64,000 nucleotides of DNA from Candidatus Kurthia intestinigallinarum (GCF_003991225.1 NZ_JTFC01000039.1:1-64000); one strand, 5' to 3'. Shown: positions 36,182-45,125, counted from the stretch's first letter. Notes: generated by a model from the letters alone, not told the origin. Made by a program: numbers and translations.

Positions 36182-37156
36182 CTATTCTTCGAGTGCTAAT
36201 GGATGTAACGTTGCTTCAATTGATTTACGATGTTCTTCTAAAAATGGAGGCAATGCAAGTTCTTCCCCCATATGTTCTACTGGTTCATCAGAAGAGAAGC
36301 CCGGTTCATCTGTTGATACTTCAAATAAAATGCCATTTGGATCGCGGTAATATACAGCTTTGAAGTAGAAGCGGTCGATTTTCCCTGAAGTGTGAAGGCC
36401 AAGCGCCTCATACTGTGCGACCATGGCTTCGTATTCTTCAACAGATTTCACACGAAATGCTACATGGTGCACACTGCCGCGACCATGACGTTCAATCGGT
36501 AAATCATGACGTTCTTCAATATGCACTTCTCCTGCAGGGCCGCCCTCACCTGATGAATAGACAACAATATCTGGCTGACCTGCTACTGGTGATGGATATG
36601 TGCCTACTTTTTCAAAGCCATATAGCTGTGTCAATACGTTTTCAGTAGCAGCTGGGTTTGCGAGTGTTAATGTCACACCGCCTAATCCAACTAATGCAAA
36701 TTGTTCTGGTACATCTGTTTTTGTCCAAGGTGTACCATAAGGAATACCTTTCCCGTCATCGACTACAAGTAAGAAACGTGCATCCTCAAAATCCTGAAAT
36801 GGCAATACTTTCCGACCAAAGCGTTCTGTAATGTCACCATGTGTAATATTGTACTCATCAAAACGTTTTACCCAATAAGTTAATGCTTCCTCTGATTTCA
36901 CACGGAAAGCTGTTGAGTTAATACTTGAGACACCCGGTAATGTACGGCCCATTCCTGGAATATCAAAGTAGGTCATATCTGTTCCTGGTGTGCCAACTGC
37001 ATCGGCATAAAATAAATGATAAGATGATGTGTTATCTTGATTGACTGTTTTTTTCACAAGACGTAAACCTAAAATTTGTGTAAAGAAATGATGATTGTGT
37101 TCAATTTGTGCTGTAATTGCTGATACGTGGTGAATTCCTGATACGTTTACTGTCAT
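36182..37156 (-). CDS. MhqO/MhqA-like ring-cleaving dioxygenase
   Basis: 324 residues. Two vicinal-oxygen-chelate modules: IHHVSAITAQIEHNHHFF opens the first and FALVGLGGVTLTLANP the second. Metal ligands are expected at His in HHVS, His in VHHVAF and Glu in LFEVSTDEPGF. In B. subtilis the MhqR regulon encodes such enzymes against hydroquinones and catechols. An MhqR-like palindrome (37177-37192) lies at its promoter. ATG start. Confidence 0.9.
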   Translation of the reverse strand: MTVNVSGIHHVSAITAQIEHNHHFFTQILGLRLVKKTVNQDNTSSYHLFYADAVGTPGTDMTYFDIPGMGRTLPGVSSINSTAFRVKSEEALTYWVKRFDEYNITHGDITERFGRKVLPFQDFEDARFLLVVDDGKGIPYGTPWTKTDVPEQFALVGLGGVTLTLANPAATENVLTQLYGFEKVGTYPSPVAGQPDIVVYSSGEGGPAGEVHIEERHDLPIERHGRGSVHHVAFRVKSVEEYEAMVAQYEALGLHTSGKIDRFYFKAVYYRDPNGILFEVSTDEPGFSSDEPVEHMGEELALPPFLEEHRKSIEATLHPLALEE

Positions 37157-37176
37157 GTTAATCCGCTCCTTTTGTT

Positions 37177-37192
37177 ATCTTGAATTCAAGAT
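37177..37192. promoter_or_regulatory. MhqR-like operator of the ring-cleaving dioxygenase
   Basis: ATCTTGAATTCAAGAT is a perfect 16-bp palindrome. It lies just downstream of a minus-strand promoter (TTGCAA at 37228-37233, 16 nt, TATTAT at 37206-37211). It fits the MhqR consensus I remember (ATCT...AGAT around AATT). Confidence 0.75.
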
Positions 37193-37255
37193 TCTTTATA
37201 GTCATATAATAGCACATATATTTTATTTTGCAATGATAAACGCATTTTTTTAATA

Positions 37256-37291
37256 ATAAAAAAGACTAAGCCTCGTCAGCTCAGTCTTTTT
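37256..37291 (-). terminator. terminator of the DUF1002 gene
   Basis: AAAGACTGAGC...GCTTAGTCTTTT hairpin right after the stop codon, with a T-run on the minus strand. Confidence 0.78.
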
Positions 37292-37294
37292 AGT

Positions 37295-38239
37295 TTATTG
37301 ATTTGTTTCGCTATCGTTCGAATCGTCACCAATGCCAAATAAGTTTTTGAACCATTGTACGACTTTATCCCAGAAACCTGTATTTTCATTGACGCTATCT
37401 TTTAAGTTATTAATTGAATCGGTTAATTTATTTCCTAAATCATTTAATTGATCTGACCACTGACCGAAGTTAATGTCTAGATTACTAATTTTATTCATCA
37501 AATCAACAAGTAGCTGGCGGTCCTCATCACTTAAATTGATTTGTAAGCTTTGTAGTTTGTCATCCACAATTTTTGCTACATCTTCTTTTGTCGCTGGCTT
37601 TTGCTCAGCAATTTGCTGTTTGATTTCCGTTAATAACTGGCTAACCTTATCTTGGTCGACCCCTGCTTTATCCGCTAATGTTGTCGCTACGTCTAACTCT
37701 TGGTTTGCGACATCGGTACGCTCTGTGTCCAGTTTTTCACCAGTTGTGGCTTCATATGCTTTGTAGACGCCTGCAAGCGCCGAGTGACCTGTAACGGCTT
37801 TTGGTGCTGCTACTTCTACCTTCGCGTCACTAATCCCTGCTGTTAACATCGCATTGGAATACATATCCGATGTTACTTGCGTAATGTTTTGTGGTGTTTT
37901 AATTTCGACCACAATGCCATAGCCTGCATCCTCTGGGGTAATTTTCGCTGAAGAATATAGACGGGCTGAAGAATTACCATTTTGAATATATTTCGCAATA
38001 TCGCTACCTGTTACCGTTACTTCTTTTACCGTACCAGATACACCTAAATCTTTTTTCACTGTTTCTTTTTCGCTATCAGATAAAGATCCACCGTACACTA
38101 CGATTGGATCGCCTAATTTTTCATTTACCACTTCTGCTGAAGCTAATTGAGTAAAACTTGTCATCGTAACGGCTGTGGCGCCGACTGCGGCTGTCGTTAG
38201 GCATAATGCTGCAATAATGGCATAAGCTCGTTTTTTCAT
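37295..38239 (-). CDS. secreted DUF1002 protein (YpuA-like)
   Basis: 314 residues. A signal peptide (about 1-35, ending near LASA) is followed by the DUF1002 region (DPIVVYGGSLSDSEKETVKKDLGV; NAMLTAGISDAKVEVAAPKAVTGHSAL), helical segments, and a C-terminal FWDKVVQWFKNLFGIG. Members are exported; the function is not known. ATG start after GGGAG. Confidence 0.88.
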   Translation of the reverse strand: MKKRAYAIIAALCLTTAAVGATAVTMTSFTQLASAEVVNEKLGDPIVVYGGSLSDSEKETVKKDLGVSGTVKEVTVTGSDIAKYIQNGNSSARLYSSAKITPEDAGYGIVVEIKTPQNITQVTSDMYSNAMLTAGISDAKVEVAAPKAVTGHSALAGVYKAYEATTGEKLDTERTDVANQELDVATTLADKAGVDQDKVSQLLTEIKQQIAEQKPATKEDVAKIVDDKLQSLQINLSDEDRQLLVDLMNKISNLDINFGQWSDQLNDLGNKLTDSINNLKDSVNENTGFWDKVVQWFKNLFGIGDDSNDSETNQ

Positions 38240-38281
38240 CGTTTTTTCTCTCCCTTAAATAACTATTTTGATTATAATACG

Positions 38282-38328
38282 CAAAAAAGGACGAAAAAGT
38301 TTCATACCTTCTTTTTCGTCCTTTTTAA
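38282..38328 (-). terminator. terminator of cvfB
   Basis: GGACGAAAAAG...CTTTTTCGTCC hairpin with flanking A- and T-runs, between cvfB and the DUF1002 gene. Confidence 0.85.
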
Positions 38329-38340
38329 ATTGATGTTTAA

Positions 38341-39201
38341 TTAGTGTTTAATTTTTGTCCAGCCATCCACTTGCTCGATACGACCGGCTTTCATTAATGT
38401 ACCTAATGCACGTTTAAATGAACCTTTTGAAATGTTAAACATATCTTTAATTTCATCCGGTGATGATTTATCACTAAATGGCATTTGACCGCCAACCTCT
38501 TCAAGGTATTTAAAGATTTGTTCTGCATCCTCTGTTAAACGTTCATAGACACGCGGTTTCATAGAGGCATTTAATGTGCCGTCTTCTTTTACTTCGATAA
38601 TACGTACGCTAACATCTTGTCCTAGACGTGGCTCTGCATCACGTTCTGTTTCGTGTACAAAAATACGGTATGGTTTATCGACGCCAAGTAAAAATGTCCC
38701 GATTGGTAATAGGCGGTATGGGCGCGCAATAATATTTTGGTTAAACAGCTCTTCTTCGCCATTCTCAAATTGTTCCATAACACGTTCCTCTGTCACTAAG
38801 CGGCCAAATAAATTGCCGTTATAATCGACACGTAATGTAATGTAAAGATGGTCGCCAACTTCTGGCCATACATCTTCAATTTGTGGTAAATCTTCTGCTG
38901 GTACTACGACTTCGCGTGATGTACCAATATCTACAACAGCACCATCATGACGAGACATACGCATAACGCGCGCCCAACCAAATGTGTCTTTTGTAATTGT
39001 TGGAATGGCAGTAGTCGCTGCCAAATCGCCGCGACGGTCTGCGTATAAAAATACTTTTACTTTATCATGCTCGTTTAATTCCTCAAGCACTTCCGATGCA
39101 TTTAGTGGTACATCCACTTCATCGTTTGTTAATACATATTGAGATGCTAACTTTTCTTTAACAACAAGTGTTACCACATCTCCTGATTGTAATTCAGTCA
39201 T
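38341..39201 (-). CDS. cvfB: CvfB-like S1-domain RNA-binding protein
   Basis: 286 residues, the typical length of CvfB/YitL. Three S1-like segments (for example FGWARVMRMSRHDGAVVDIG and VGDHLYITLRVDYNGNLFGRL) precede a C-terminal winged helix (SSPDEIKDMFNISKGSFKRALGTLMKAGRIE). In staphylococci the protein affects virulence-gene expression by binding RNA; here the role is not known. ATG start. It lies 30 nt downstream of mntR, on the same strand. Confidence 0.92.
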   Translation of the reverse strand: MTELQSGDVVTLVVKEKLASQYVLTNDEVDVPLNASEVLEELNEHDKVKVFLYADRRGDLAATTAIPTITKDTFGWARVMRMSRHDGAVVDIGTSREVVVPAEDLPQIEDVWPEVGDHLYITLRVDYNGNLFGRLVTEERVMEQFENGEEELFNQNIIARPYRLLPIGTFLLGVDKPYRIFVHETERDAEPRLGQDVSVRIIEVKEDGTLNASMKPRVYERLTEDAEQIFKYLEEVGGQMPFSDKSSPDEIKDMFNISKGSFKRALGTLMKAGRIEQVDGWTKIKH

Positions 39202-39231
39202 GTTAAAACTCCTCTCACTTTATGACGCGTA

Positions 39232-39657
39232 CTATTCAATGTGATGCTCTAAATCTTTCAGTGCAGCAATCTTTTGTACAAACTTAGGATTCTCTTCCAG
39301 TACTTGTATTAGGTCTGCGATACGGTCTATGGAGTTCCAGCTAAGGTGGTGCTCTATGCCTTCAACATCGTTGTAAATCAAGTTCTCATCGACGCCAATG
39401 AGTCGCAAAAACTGCTCCAATAAACTATGTCTTTCAACAAGACGTTTCCCTAACTTTTTACCCTTAGGTGTTAGTGAAAGTCCTCGGTAACGTTCGTATA
39501 TTAAATAACCATCTTTATCAAGTTTTTGAACCATTTTAGTAACGGAAGAAGGAAGAACGGACAACGCTTCTGCGATGTCTGATACCCGTGCGTAACCTTT
39601 CTGATCAATAAGTAAATAGATTTGTTCGATGTGATCTTCCATACTCGGTGTCGGCAT
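39232..39657 (-). CDS. mntR: manganese-responsive regulator MntR
   Basis: 141 residues, close to B. subtilis MntR (142). Helix-turn-helix [25 protein letters not shown], then the dimer/metal domain with conserved EGIEHHLSW (metal ligands among Glu and His). With Mn it represses manganese importers and activates efflux. ATG start. The window also holds an MntR-like operator in front of the ZIP transporter (60899-60920). Confidence 0.94.
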   Translation of the reverse strand: MPTPSMEDHIEQIYLLIDQKGYARVSDIAEALSVLPSSVTKMVQKLDKDGYLIYERYRGLSLTPKGKKLGKRLVERHSLLEQFLRLIGVDENLIYNDVEGIEHHLSWNSIDRIADLIQVLEENPKFVQKIAALKDLEHHIE

Positions 39658-39734
39658 CTACATTCCCTCTCTTTCCAGTAGTTATCTTCCCATTTTACTA
39701 CACTTAACATGAAAACGTAAGGAAGTTTCAGGGG

Positions 39735-40022
39735 TTACTCGCTTTTGTGCGTATTTTGACCAATTATGTGTATCGCGTGAATAACTTGTCTATTTAACTC
39801 CGCAAGTTGCGCTTGTTGTCTAAGATATTCAAATGCGCGGTCGCGGTCCTCAGCGGTTACCACATAATGACTTTGTAAATGATTTAATGCAATGGCCGAT
39901 ATTTTCGCCTCACACTTTGCACAACTGCAATACATTGGATACTCCGGACCGTTTAGTAAGAAGCGTACAGTGCCCCTTACAATTTCTTCTGTCACATTCA
40001 CTAATGGAACAGTTTGCTCCAC
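39735..40022 (-). CDS. ComFB-like protein
   Basis: 95 residues. LVNVTEEIVRGTVRFLL and the Cys motif YCSCAKCEAKISAIALNHL with SHYV match the late-competence ComFB family, in which the cysteines may bind zinc. Function unclear even in B. subtilis. It stands apart from any comFA/comFC gene here. ATG start. Confidence 0.85.
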   Translation of the reverse strand: MEQTVPLVNVTEEIVRGTVRFLLNGPEYPMYCSCAKCEAKISAIALNHLQSHYVVTAEDRDRAFEYLRQQAQLAELNRQVIHAIHIIGQNTHKSE

Positions 40023-40036
40023 AAAAATTCCCCCTG

Positions 40037-41146
40037 CTAAATTAAGCTGATTTTAGCATACACACATGTATCACGTAATTGATGCGTATTTGCATTACGA
40101 GAATCCTGCTTCAAGATGCCCTCTAGTTCAAAATGATTTTTTTCTGCAATCGCACGACTACGAATATTATCGCGGTCACAACGAATTTCAAGACGATTGG
40201 CACCTAAATCTTCAAATGCAAATAACGTCATACTATGCACAGCCTCCGTCATATAGCCTCTACCACTCCAGCGCTCATCAATCCAATAGCCGATTTCAAA
40301 TTTTGGAATCGTCCAATCAATATGCTGCAAGCCTAAAACGCCCACAAATTCACCTGTGTCTTTCAAAAACAAATGGAAGCGTAGTTCCTCGCGGTTCATA
40401 AAGCGTGCAATGGCTTTACGAATACTTTCCTTTACATTTTCATGTGTCGGCTTCTTTTGCGCCCAGGACATGAACATTTTTAGTTTTCCAACTGAACGTA
40501 AAATGGCATCATAGACAACTTCTGTATCTTCTTCACGTGGCATACGCACAATTAAACGCTCCGTCTCTAATTGTGATGGGAAATCCCAATATTTTTTATA
40601 ATCGAATTCTACCGGCTCGTCATTCCACGATACAGGTGTTGTTTTATTACCAAAGAAATCCTCTCGTGTAATCCCGTACGTAACGGCATCGTAATAGGCA
40701 TCTTCCTTTGGCATATACCAAGCATCACGGAAATGCGCTTCTTTCACAAAACCCACACTCTCAAATGTTTTACGCATTGGTACATTATCTTGGCGCGTAT
40801 GTCCCTCTAAGCGAATTTTCTTCTCAGGCAAGCTAAAAATAAATTCTGTCACAAGCATTAAAGCCTGCTTCCCGTAACCTAAACCACGCCATTGCTCGGC
40901 GATTCGTAAATCAAAAACCGGAATCTCATCTTGCAAATCATAAATCTGCGCCATGCCGACTTTTTGCCCTTCGTCATTTTCAATCCAAAATGTTTTTACA
41001 TCATCAGACTCATAGCCACCCTCTTCAATTGTACGTTCAATTAATTCACGACCAGGGTGAGATTGTACGTGATAAGGCCATTCATTTTTCGTTAAAAAGT
41101 GAATCAGTGGTTCTTGTTCTTCGATTGTCCATTCTTTTAGTCGCAT
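40037..41146 (-). CDS. tandem GNAT acetyltransferase (two fused domains)
   Basis: 369 residues. The N-terminal GNAT domain (about 1-150) has the CoA loop QWRGLGYGKQAL; the C-terminal domain (about 195-369, RimJ/RimL type, QLETERLIVRMPREED) has RWSGRGYMTEAV and the familiar ANRLEIRCDRDNIRS. Both loops look intact, so both halves may bind acetyl-CoA. Substrates unknown. ATG start. Single gene between terminators. Confidence 0.88.
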   Translation of the reverse strand: MRLKEWTIEEQEPLIHFLTKNEWPYHVQSHPGRELIERTIEEGGYESDDVKTFWIENDEGQKVGMAQIYDLQDEIPVFDLRIAEQWRGLGYGKQALMLVTEFIFSLPEKKIRLEGHTRQDNVPMRKTFESVGFVKEAHFRDAWYMPKEDAYYDAVTYGITREDFFGNKTTPVSWNDEPVEFDYKKYWDFPSQLETERLIVRMPREEDTEVVYDAILRSVGKLKMFMSWAQKKPTHENVKESIRKAIARFMNREELRFHLFLKDTGEFVGVLGLQHIDWTIPKFEIGYWIDERWSGRGYMTEAVHSMTLFAFEDLGANRLEIRCDRDNIRSRAIAEKNHFELEGILKQDSRNANTHQLRDTCVYAKISLI

Positions 41147-41187
41147 ATAAACACCTTCTATAATTAATTAAGTTATCTTCATTATAA

Positions 41188-41229
41188 TAAAAGCGCTTTA
41201 AAAGATGGACCTTTTAAAACGCTTTTTTC
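41188..41229. terminator. terminator after the crcB pair
   Basis: AAAGCG-CTTTTAAAA...TTTTAAAA-CGCTTTTTT hairpin. It separates crcB (stop at 41235) from the tandem GNAT gene. Confidence 0.82.
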
Positions 41230-41234
41230 TTTCT

Positions 41235-41576
41235 TCATCTTATTTTATACCCTAGCACGATGCAACCAAAGCCAACTATCAATGTAAGTAGCATATAAAT
41301 AATGGCCTTATGTCGATTTATTTTTAGTAAACGGACCGTATCAAAGGCAAACGTTGAAAACGTCGTTAGTGCACCTAAAAAGCCCGTTACAAAAAGTGCA
41401 AGCATAACGGATGACTGAAATAAATGCAGCGCCATACCCATCAAAAACGAACCAACACTATTAACGATGAATGTCGCCATATAAAAAGGCTGTGCCCTTT
41501 TTTCAAGCCATTGAATCAGTGCATAACGTACAACTGCGCCTAGTGCACCACCAACTGCTACAGCGAGCATCATCAT
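41235..41576 (-). CDS. crcB: fluoride exporter CrcB/FluC, subunit 2
   Basis: 113 residues, four membrane segments. FluC signatures are GGALGAVVRYALIQW (Arg of helix 1), NSVGSFLMG (helix 2 Asn) and TGFLGALTTFSTFAFD (the Phe/Thr ladder lining the pore). The protein works as a dual-topology or paired channel. The ATG overlaps the stop of the upstream copy by 4 nt, typical of a two-gene heterodimer. Confidence 0.93.
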   Translation of the reverse strand: MMMLAVAVGGALGAVVRYALIQWLEKRAQPFYMATFIVNSVGSFLMGMALHLFQSSVMLALFVTGFLGALTTFSTFAFDTVRLLKINRHKAIIYMLLTLIVGFGCIVLGYKIR

Positions 41577-41929
41577 GCGCGCTCACCCCGTTTCACTAAC
41601 CAATCACCACTAAAAGCTGCGACTACACAGCAAATGGTCATGCCAAATGCATAAGCGAGTGCCTGCAATGGACTTTGTAGCATGTACCGAAGCCATTCTG
41701 CAGAAAATGCTGAAAACGTCGTAAAGGAGCCGAGTAAGCCAGTCGTAAGTAACAATTTAAGCTGTGTATTTGGAAAACGTTCAAAATAAGCATATAACAT
41801 ACCCATCGCAAGACTCCCCGCAATATTCACAATCCATAACACGAGTGCCTCGCTCACGATGAGCATACACCCATACCGTAGCAATACGCCAATGACTGCC
41901 CCGCCTGCGACAAAACCGTAATTACGCAT
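41573..41929 (-). CDS. crcB: fluoride exporter CrcB/FluC, subunit 1
   Basis: About 118 residues, four membrane segments. GAVIGVLLRYGCMLIV, NIAGSLAMGMLYAYFERFP and TGLLGSFTTFSAFSAEW match the family. The ATG at 41929 overlaps the exoA stop (ATGCGTAA), so translation is coupled to exoA; a TTG at 41935 is an alternative. No fluoride riboswitch can precede it directly, because exoA occupies that space. Confidence 0.92.
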   Translation of the reverse strand: MRNYGFVAGGAVIGVLLRYGCMLIVSEALVLWIVNIAGSLAMGMLYAYFERFPNTQLKLLLTTGLLGSFTTFSAFSAEWLRYMLQSPLQALAYAFGMTICCVVAAFSGDWLVKRGERA

Positions 41930-42680
41930 AATCAAGTTCTAAGACAACCGGGCAATGGTCACTGCCAAGTTGTTGATCATGCATTGTTGCCTCTGTAATA
42001 GCCGGTGCTAAACGATTGGACACGATAAAGTAGTCGATACGCCAGCCGATATTACGCTCACGTACCTTACTCATATACGACCACCAGGTGAAGCGGTCCG
42101 TCATATCTGGGTGTAGTGCACGGAATGAATCTGTAAAGCCACTCGCAAGCAGTGTCGTCATTTTGCCACGTTCCTCTGTCGTAAATCCTGAATTGCCGAT
42201 ATTTGACTTCGCATTTTTCAAATCAATCGCTTCATGCGCGACATTCAAGTCCCCGCAATAAATAACAGGCTTTTTCGCGTCTAACTCAACTAAATACGCA
42301 CGTAGTTCATCTTCCCACTCGAGACGATATGGTAGGCGTGCTAAGTCACGTTTTGAATTTGGTGTATAGACCGTCACCATATAAAAATTCTCATATTCAA
42401 GCGTAATAATGCGCCCTTCCTCTTCGGTATCCTTATCACCGACACCATATTTCACCCGAAGCGGCTTATGCTTCGTAAAAATTGCCGTACCTGAGTATCC
42501 TTTACGCAGCGCATAATTCCAGTACTGTTCATAGCCCGGCAACTCAAGCTCCACTTGTCCTGCCTGACATTTTGATTCTTGAATGCAGAAAAAATCAGCA
42601 TCCATTTCATGAAAATAATCCATAAAGCCTTTTTTCAAACAAGCGCGAATCCCATTTACATTCCACGATACAAATTTCAT
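41922..42680 (-). CDS. exoA: exodeoxyribonuclease III (AP endonuclease)
   Basis: 252 residues, the ExoIII/APE1 fold. WNVNGIRACLKKGF, the metal-binding Glu in QESKCQAGQ, GDLNVAHEAIDL, FTWWSY and the catalytic GSDHCPVVLEL are all present. It cuts abasic sites and trims 3' ends in base-excision repair. ATG start. It heads a possible three-gene unit with the two crcB genes. Confidence 0.95.
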   Translation of the reverse strand: MKFVSWNVNGIRACLKKGFMDYFHEMDADFFCIQESKCQAGQVELELPGYEQYWNYALRKGYSGTAIFTKHKPLRVKYGVGDKDTEEEGRIITLEYENFYMVTVYTPNSKRDLARLPYRLEWEDELRAYLVELDAKKPVIYCGDLNVAHEAIDLKNAKSNIGNSGFTTEERGKMTTLLASGFTDSFRALHPDMTDRFTWWSYMSKVRERNIGWRIDYFIVSNRLAPAITEATMHDQQLGSDHCPVVLELDYA

Positions 42681-42687
42681 CCTTTAC

Positions 42688-42731
42688 CTCCAAAAAAAGA
42701 CGCCCCTCTAAAAAGAAGAGCGCCCTCACAT
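42688..42731 (-). terminator. terminator of murB
   Basis: Imperfect hairpin with GGGCGCTCTTC and GAGGGGCGTC arms followed by T7 on the minus strand, directly after the murB stop. Confidence 0.6.
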
Positions 42732-42734
42732 TCA

Positions 42735-43664
42735 TTATTTCACTGTTGCTGGTAAGTCGTCCCCAACAATTTTAACTTCTGTTTCTAACGCAATATCAAA
42801 TTTTTCCTTCACGACACGTTGTACCATGTGGATTGTTTCGATATAGTCTGTTGCAGTTGCTGTACCGGTTTTATTAATAATAAAGCCTGCATGTTTTGTT
42901 GACACTTCTGCACCGCCCACACCACGACCTTGAAGGCCACTATCTTGGATTAATTTACCCGCGAAGTGACCTGGAGGACGTTTGAATACAGAGCCCGCTG
43001 ATGGATATTCAAGTGGTTGACGAGATTCACGTTTGAATGTTAAATCAGCAATTTTTTCATCGATAGCTGTTTGAGCACCTTTTACTAAGGTAAATAGAGA
43101 AGATAATGCATAGTAGCCTTCGTCTGCGATAATACTTTTACGGTAGCCCAATTTAAGCTCTTCTTTTGAAAGTTCTAAAATGTCGCCTTCTTTTGTTAAT
43201 ACTTTACAGCTTTTAATAACATCATTAATTTCACCGTCATAAGCGCCCGCATTCATTGCCATTGCACCACCGATTGAACCCGGGATGCCGCAAGAAAACT
43301 CTAAGCCGCTTAATGTATGCGCTGCGGCGATTTTTGATACTTCTTTAATTAATGCACCTGATTGTGCATATACTTCTGTCCCATTCACTTCTACTTTGTC
43401 TAATTTAGCAAAGTTTAAAACGATTCCACGTACACCACCATCACGAACAACCATATTTGAACCATTGCCTAATAATAAAATAGGAATGTTATGAGCGCGT
43501 GCATATTTTACAACGGCGCTTGCCTGTTCTTCCGTTTCTGGCATAACAAAAATATCGGCTGGTCCACCTAGTTTTGTCATTGTGTATTTATTTAATGGTT
43601 CATCTATTTTAACATTTGCTGGATCTACGATTTTTGCTAAATCTTTTGCCCATTGCGTTTTCAT
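42735..43664 (-). CDS. murB: UDP-N-acetylenolpyruvoylglucosamine reductase
   Basis: About 309 residues. The FAD domain has LGNGSNMVVRDGG and GIPGSIGGAMAMNAGAYDGEI; the catalytic Ser region is YPSAGSVFKRP. It makes UDP-MurNAc, the first committed peptidoglycan precursor. Type II-like length. The start is uncertain: ATG at 43664 fits homologues but has a poor ribosome site, while TTG at 43679 touches AAAGGA. Confidence 0.94.
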   Translation of the reverse strand: MKTQWAKDLAKIVDPANVKIDEPLNKYTMTKLGGPADIFVMPETEEQASAVVKYARAHNIPILLLGNGSNMVVRDGGVRGIVLNFAKLDKVEVNGTEVYAQSGALIKEVSKIAAAHTLSGLEFSCGIPGSIGGAMAMNAGAYDGEINDVIKSCKVLTKEGDILELSKEELKLGYRKSIIADEGYYALSSLFTLVKGAQTAIDEKIADLTFKRESRQPLEYPSAGSVFKRPPGHFAGKLIQDSGLQGRGVGGAEVSTKHAGFIINKTGTATATDYIETIHMVQRVVKEKFDIALETEVKIVGDDLPATVK

Positions 43665-43748
43665 AATGGAAAAATCCAATCCTTTCTACTTCAAGTTCAT
43701 CACAACTTAGTATGAATCTTCATTAGACATTTTACAAGCTTTCTACTA

Positions 43749-44057
43749 TTAAAGCCACTCTTTCGACCATTTTTCGATTTCGGCGATTGCGCCTTTCATA
43801 CTATAACCCTTGTCTGTCAATTTATATTCTACGCGAACCGGTACTTCTGTATAGACACAGCGTTCGACCATTTCTTCTTTTTCAAGCTCTTTTAAACGCT
43901 CTGAAAGCAAACGTCCACTAATTGGTAGTGATGACTCAATTTGATTAAAGCGTTTAGGTCCATCTAATAATTCATATAAAATAAGGCCAACCCAGCGTTT
44001 GCCAATTAAATCCATCGCTTTTGATAATCGAGGGCATAGTCCTGTTTGTTGTTCCAT
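43749..44057 (-). CDS. HxlR/DUF24-family redox-type regulator (YodB/CatR-like)
   Basis: 102 residues. LCPRLSKAMDLIGKRWVGLILYEL and LDGPKRFNQIESSLPISGRLLSERLKELE are the family core. The Cys at about residue 8 matches the reactive Cys6/7 of YodB and CatR, which repress azoR1 and catDE and sense quinones. It is divergent from a catechol dioxygenase gene, which supports the same role here. ATG start. Confidence 0.9.
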   Translation of the reverse strand: MEQQTGLCPRLSKAMDLIGKRWVGLILYELLDGPKRFNQIESSLPISGRLLSERLKELEKEEMVERCVYTEVPVRVEYKLTDKGYSMKGAIAEIEKWSKEWL

Positions 44058-44115
44058 GTTATTTCACTCCTTGTGCCCTTATTGTACATACATTAAAAAA
44101 ACTTTTCAACTTTTC

Positions 44116-44173
44116 GTAACTAAATTACTTGACGTAATAAAGTTATAAATATATATTAGGTTACATAAAGTAA
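44116..44173. promoter_or_regulatory. catE promoter with twin TTAC-N5-GTAA sites
   Basis: The promoter TTGACG (44129-44134), 17 nt, TATATT (44152-44157) drives catE. Two TTAC-N5-GTAA palindromes overlap it: 44125-44137 across the -35 box and 44161-44173 around the start of transcription. A related GTAA-N5-TTAC lies at 44116-44128. They are the likely sites of the adjacent HxlR regulator. Confidence 0.6.
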
Positions 44174-44208
44174 GTTATATATTTTCGTATTGAAAGGAAG
44201 ATTTCACG

Positions 44209-45072
44209 ATGAGTTTCACATTAGATCCACAAATGAAATTAGGTTATACACAATTACGCGTGCTTGATATTCAAAAACAAACAGCTTTCTATCAATCACT
44301 TGGTTTTCAATTAATCGAACAAACTACTGATCATGCCATATTTGGCGCTGGCAGCAATGAGCCTGTGCTTATTTTAGTCCAAGAAAACAACACAATCCCG
44401 CGCCCGCCACGTACAACAGGTCTTTTCCACTTTGCCATTTTAGTAAAAAGCAAAGAAGACCTTGGACATGTTATTGGCAACCTCGCCAATCGTGGTATTC
44501 GTTTTACAGGCGCTGGCGACCACCTTTATTCAGAAGCATTTTATTTAGATGACCCAGAAGGCAATGGCATTGAAATCTACCATGACCGTCCACATGATGA
44601 ATGGACGATTCATGAAGATGGCACAATCGAAACCGATACATTGCCAGTAGATGTGCAAGCCATTTTAGATTTATACGATCCAAGCCGCCCATGGACTGGC
44701 TTCCCAGATGGCACCATTCTTGGTCACATCCATTTAAATGTCTCAAAACTAGATGATTCATTAAAACATCTTTATTTTGATGCACTTGGCTTTGATTTCA
44801 AAACAAACTTCCATGAATCAGCTTATTTTATTTCAGCAGGTGGCTACCATCATCACATCGCTTTGAATACGTGGATGGGTGTGGGCGCTCCCCTTCCTCC
44901 ACTTGCATCGTCTGGTCTAATGGCTTATTCACTCCATCTATCTTCATTAGAGAAACTAGAGGATCTTCGTCAAAACTTAATAAAAGAAAACGTTTTATTT
45001 ACCGACGAAGGGGAAAAGTTGGTTGTGAAAGACGTTAATGGCCACGACATGATTTTTGGTGTAACAAAATAA
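44209..45072 (+). CDS. catE: CatE-like catechol 2,3-dioxygenase
   Basis: 287 residues (B. subtilis CatE 285). Two VOC halves: GYTQLRVLDIQKQTAFYQSLGF and LGHIHLNVSKLDDSLKHLYFD. Metal ligands are expected at His in LGHIHL, His in the second half and the Glu in GIEIYHDRP. It cleaves catechols by the extradiol route. ATG start after AAAGGAAG. Head-to-head with the HxlR regulator, as catE is with its regulator in B. subtilis regulons. Confidence 0.9.
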   Translation: MSFTLDPQMKLGYTQLRVLDIQKQTAFYQSLGFQLIEQTTDHAIFGAGSNEPVLILVQENNTIPRPPRTTGLFHFAILVKSKEDLGHVIGNLANRGIRFTGAGDHLYSEAFYLDDPEGNGIEIYHDRPHDEWTIHEDGTIETDTLPVDVQAILDLYDPSRPWTGFPDGTILGHIHLNVSKLDDSLKHLYFDALGFDFKTNFHESAYFISAGGYHHHIALNTWMGVGAPLPPLASSGLMAYSLHLSSLEKLEDLRQNLIKENVLFTDEGEKLVVKDVNGHDMIFGVTK

Positions 45073-45093
45073 TTTTATGTTTTGAATTGATAA

Positions 45094-45125
45094 CTCTTGA
45101 ATTCAAGATAAAATTACTGTATACT
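45094..45125 (+). promoter_or_regulatory. MhqR-like operator and promoter of the YceI gene
   Basis: TCTTGAATTCAAGA (45095-45108) is a 14-bp perfect palindrome, extended to 16 with one mismatch. It overlaps the -35 of TTGAAT (45097-45102), 17 nt, TATACT (45120-45125). It is the same motif as at 37177-37192. Confidence 0.7.

Noticed and set aside
41922-41960. Fluoride riboswitch before the crcB pair
   Set aside because: The upstream space is the coding end of exoA, and the genes overlap; no leader is available.
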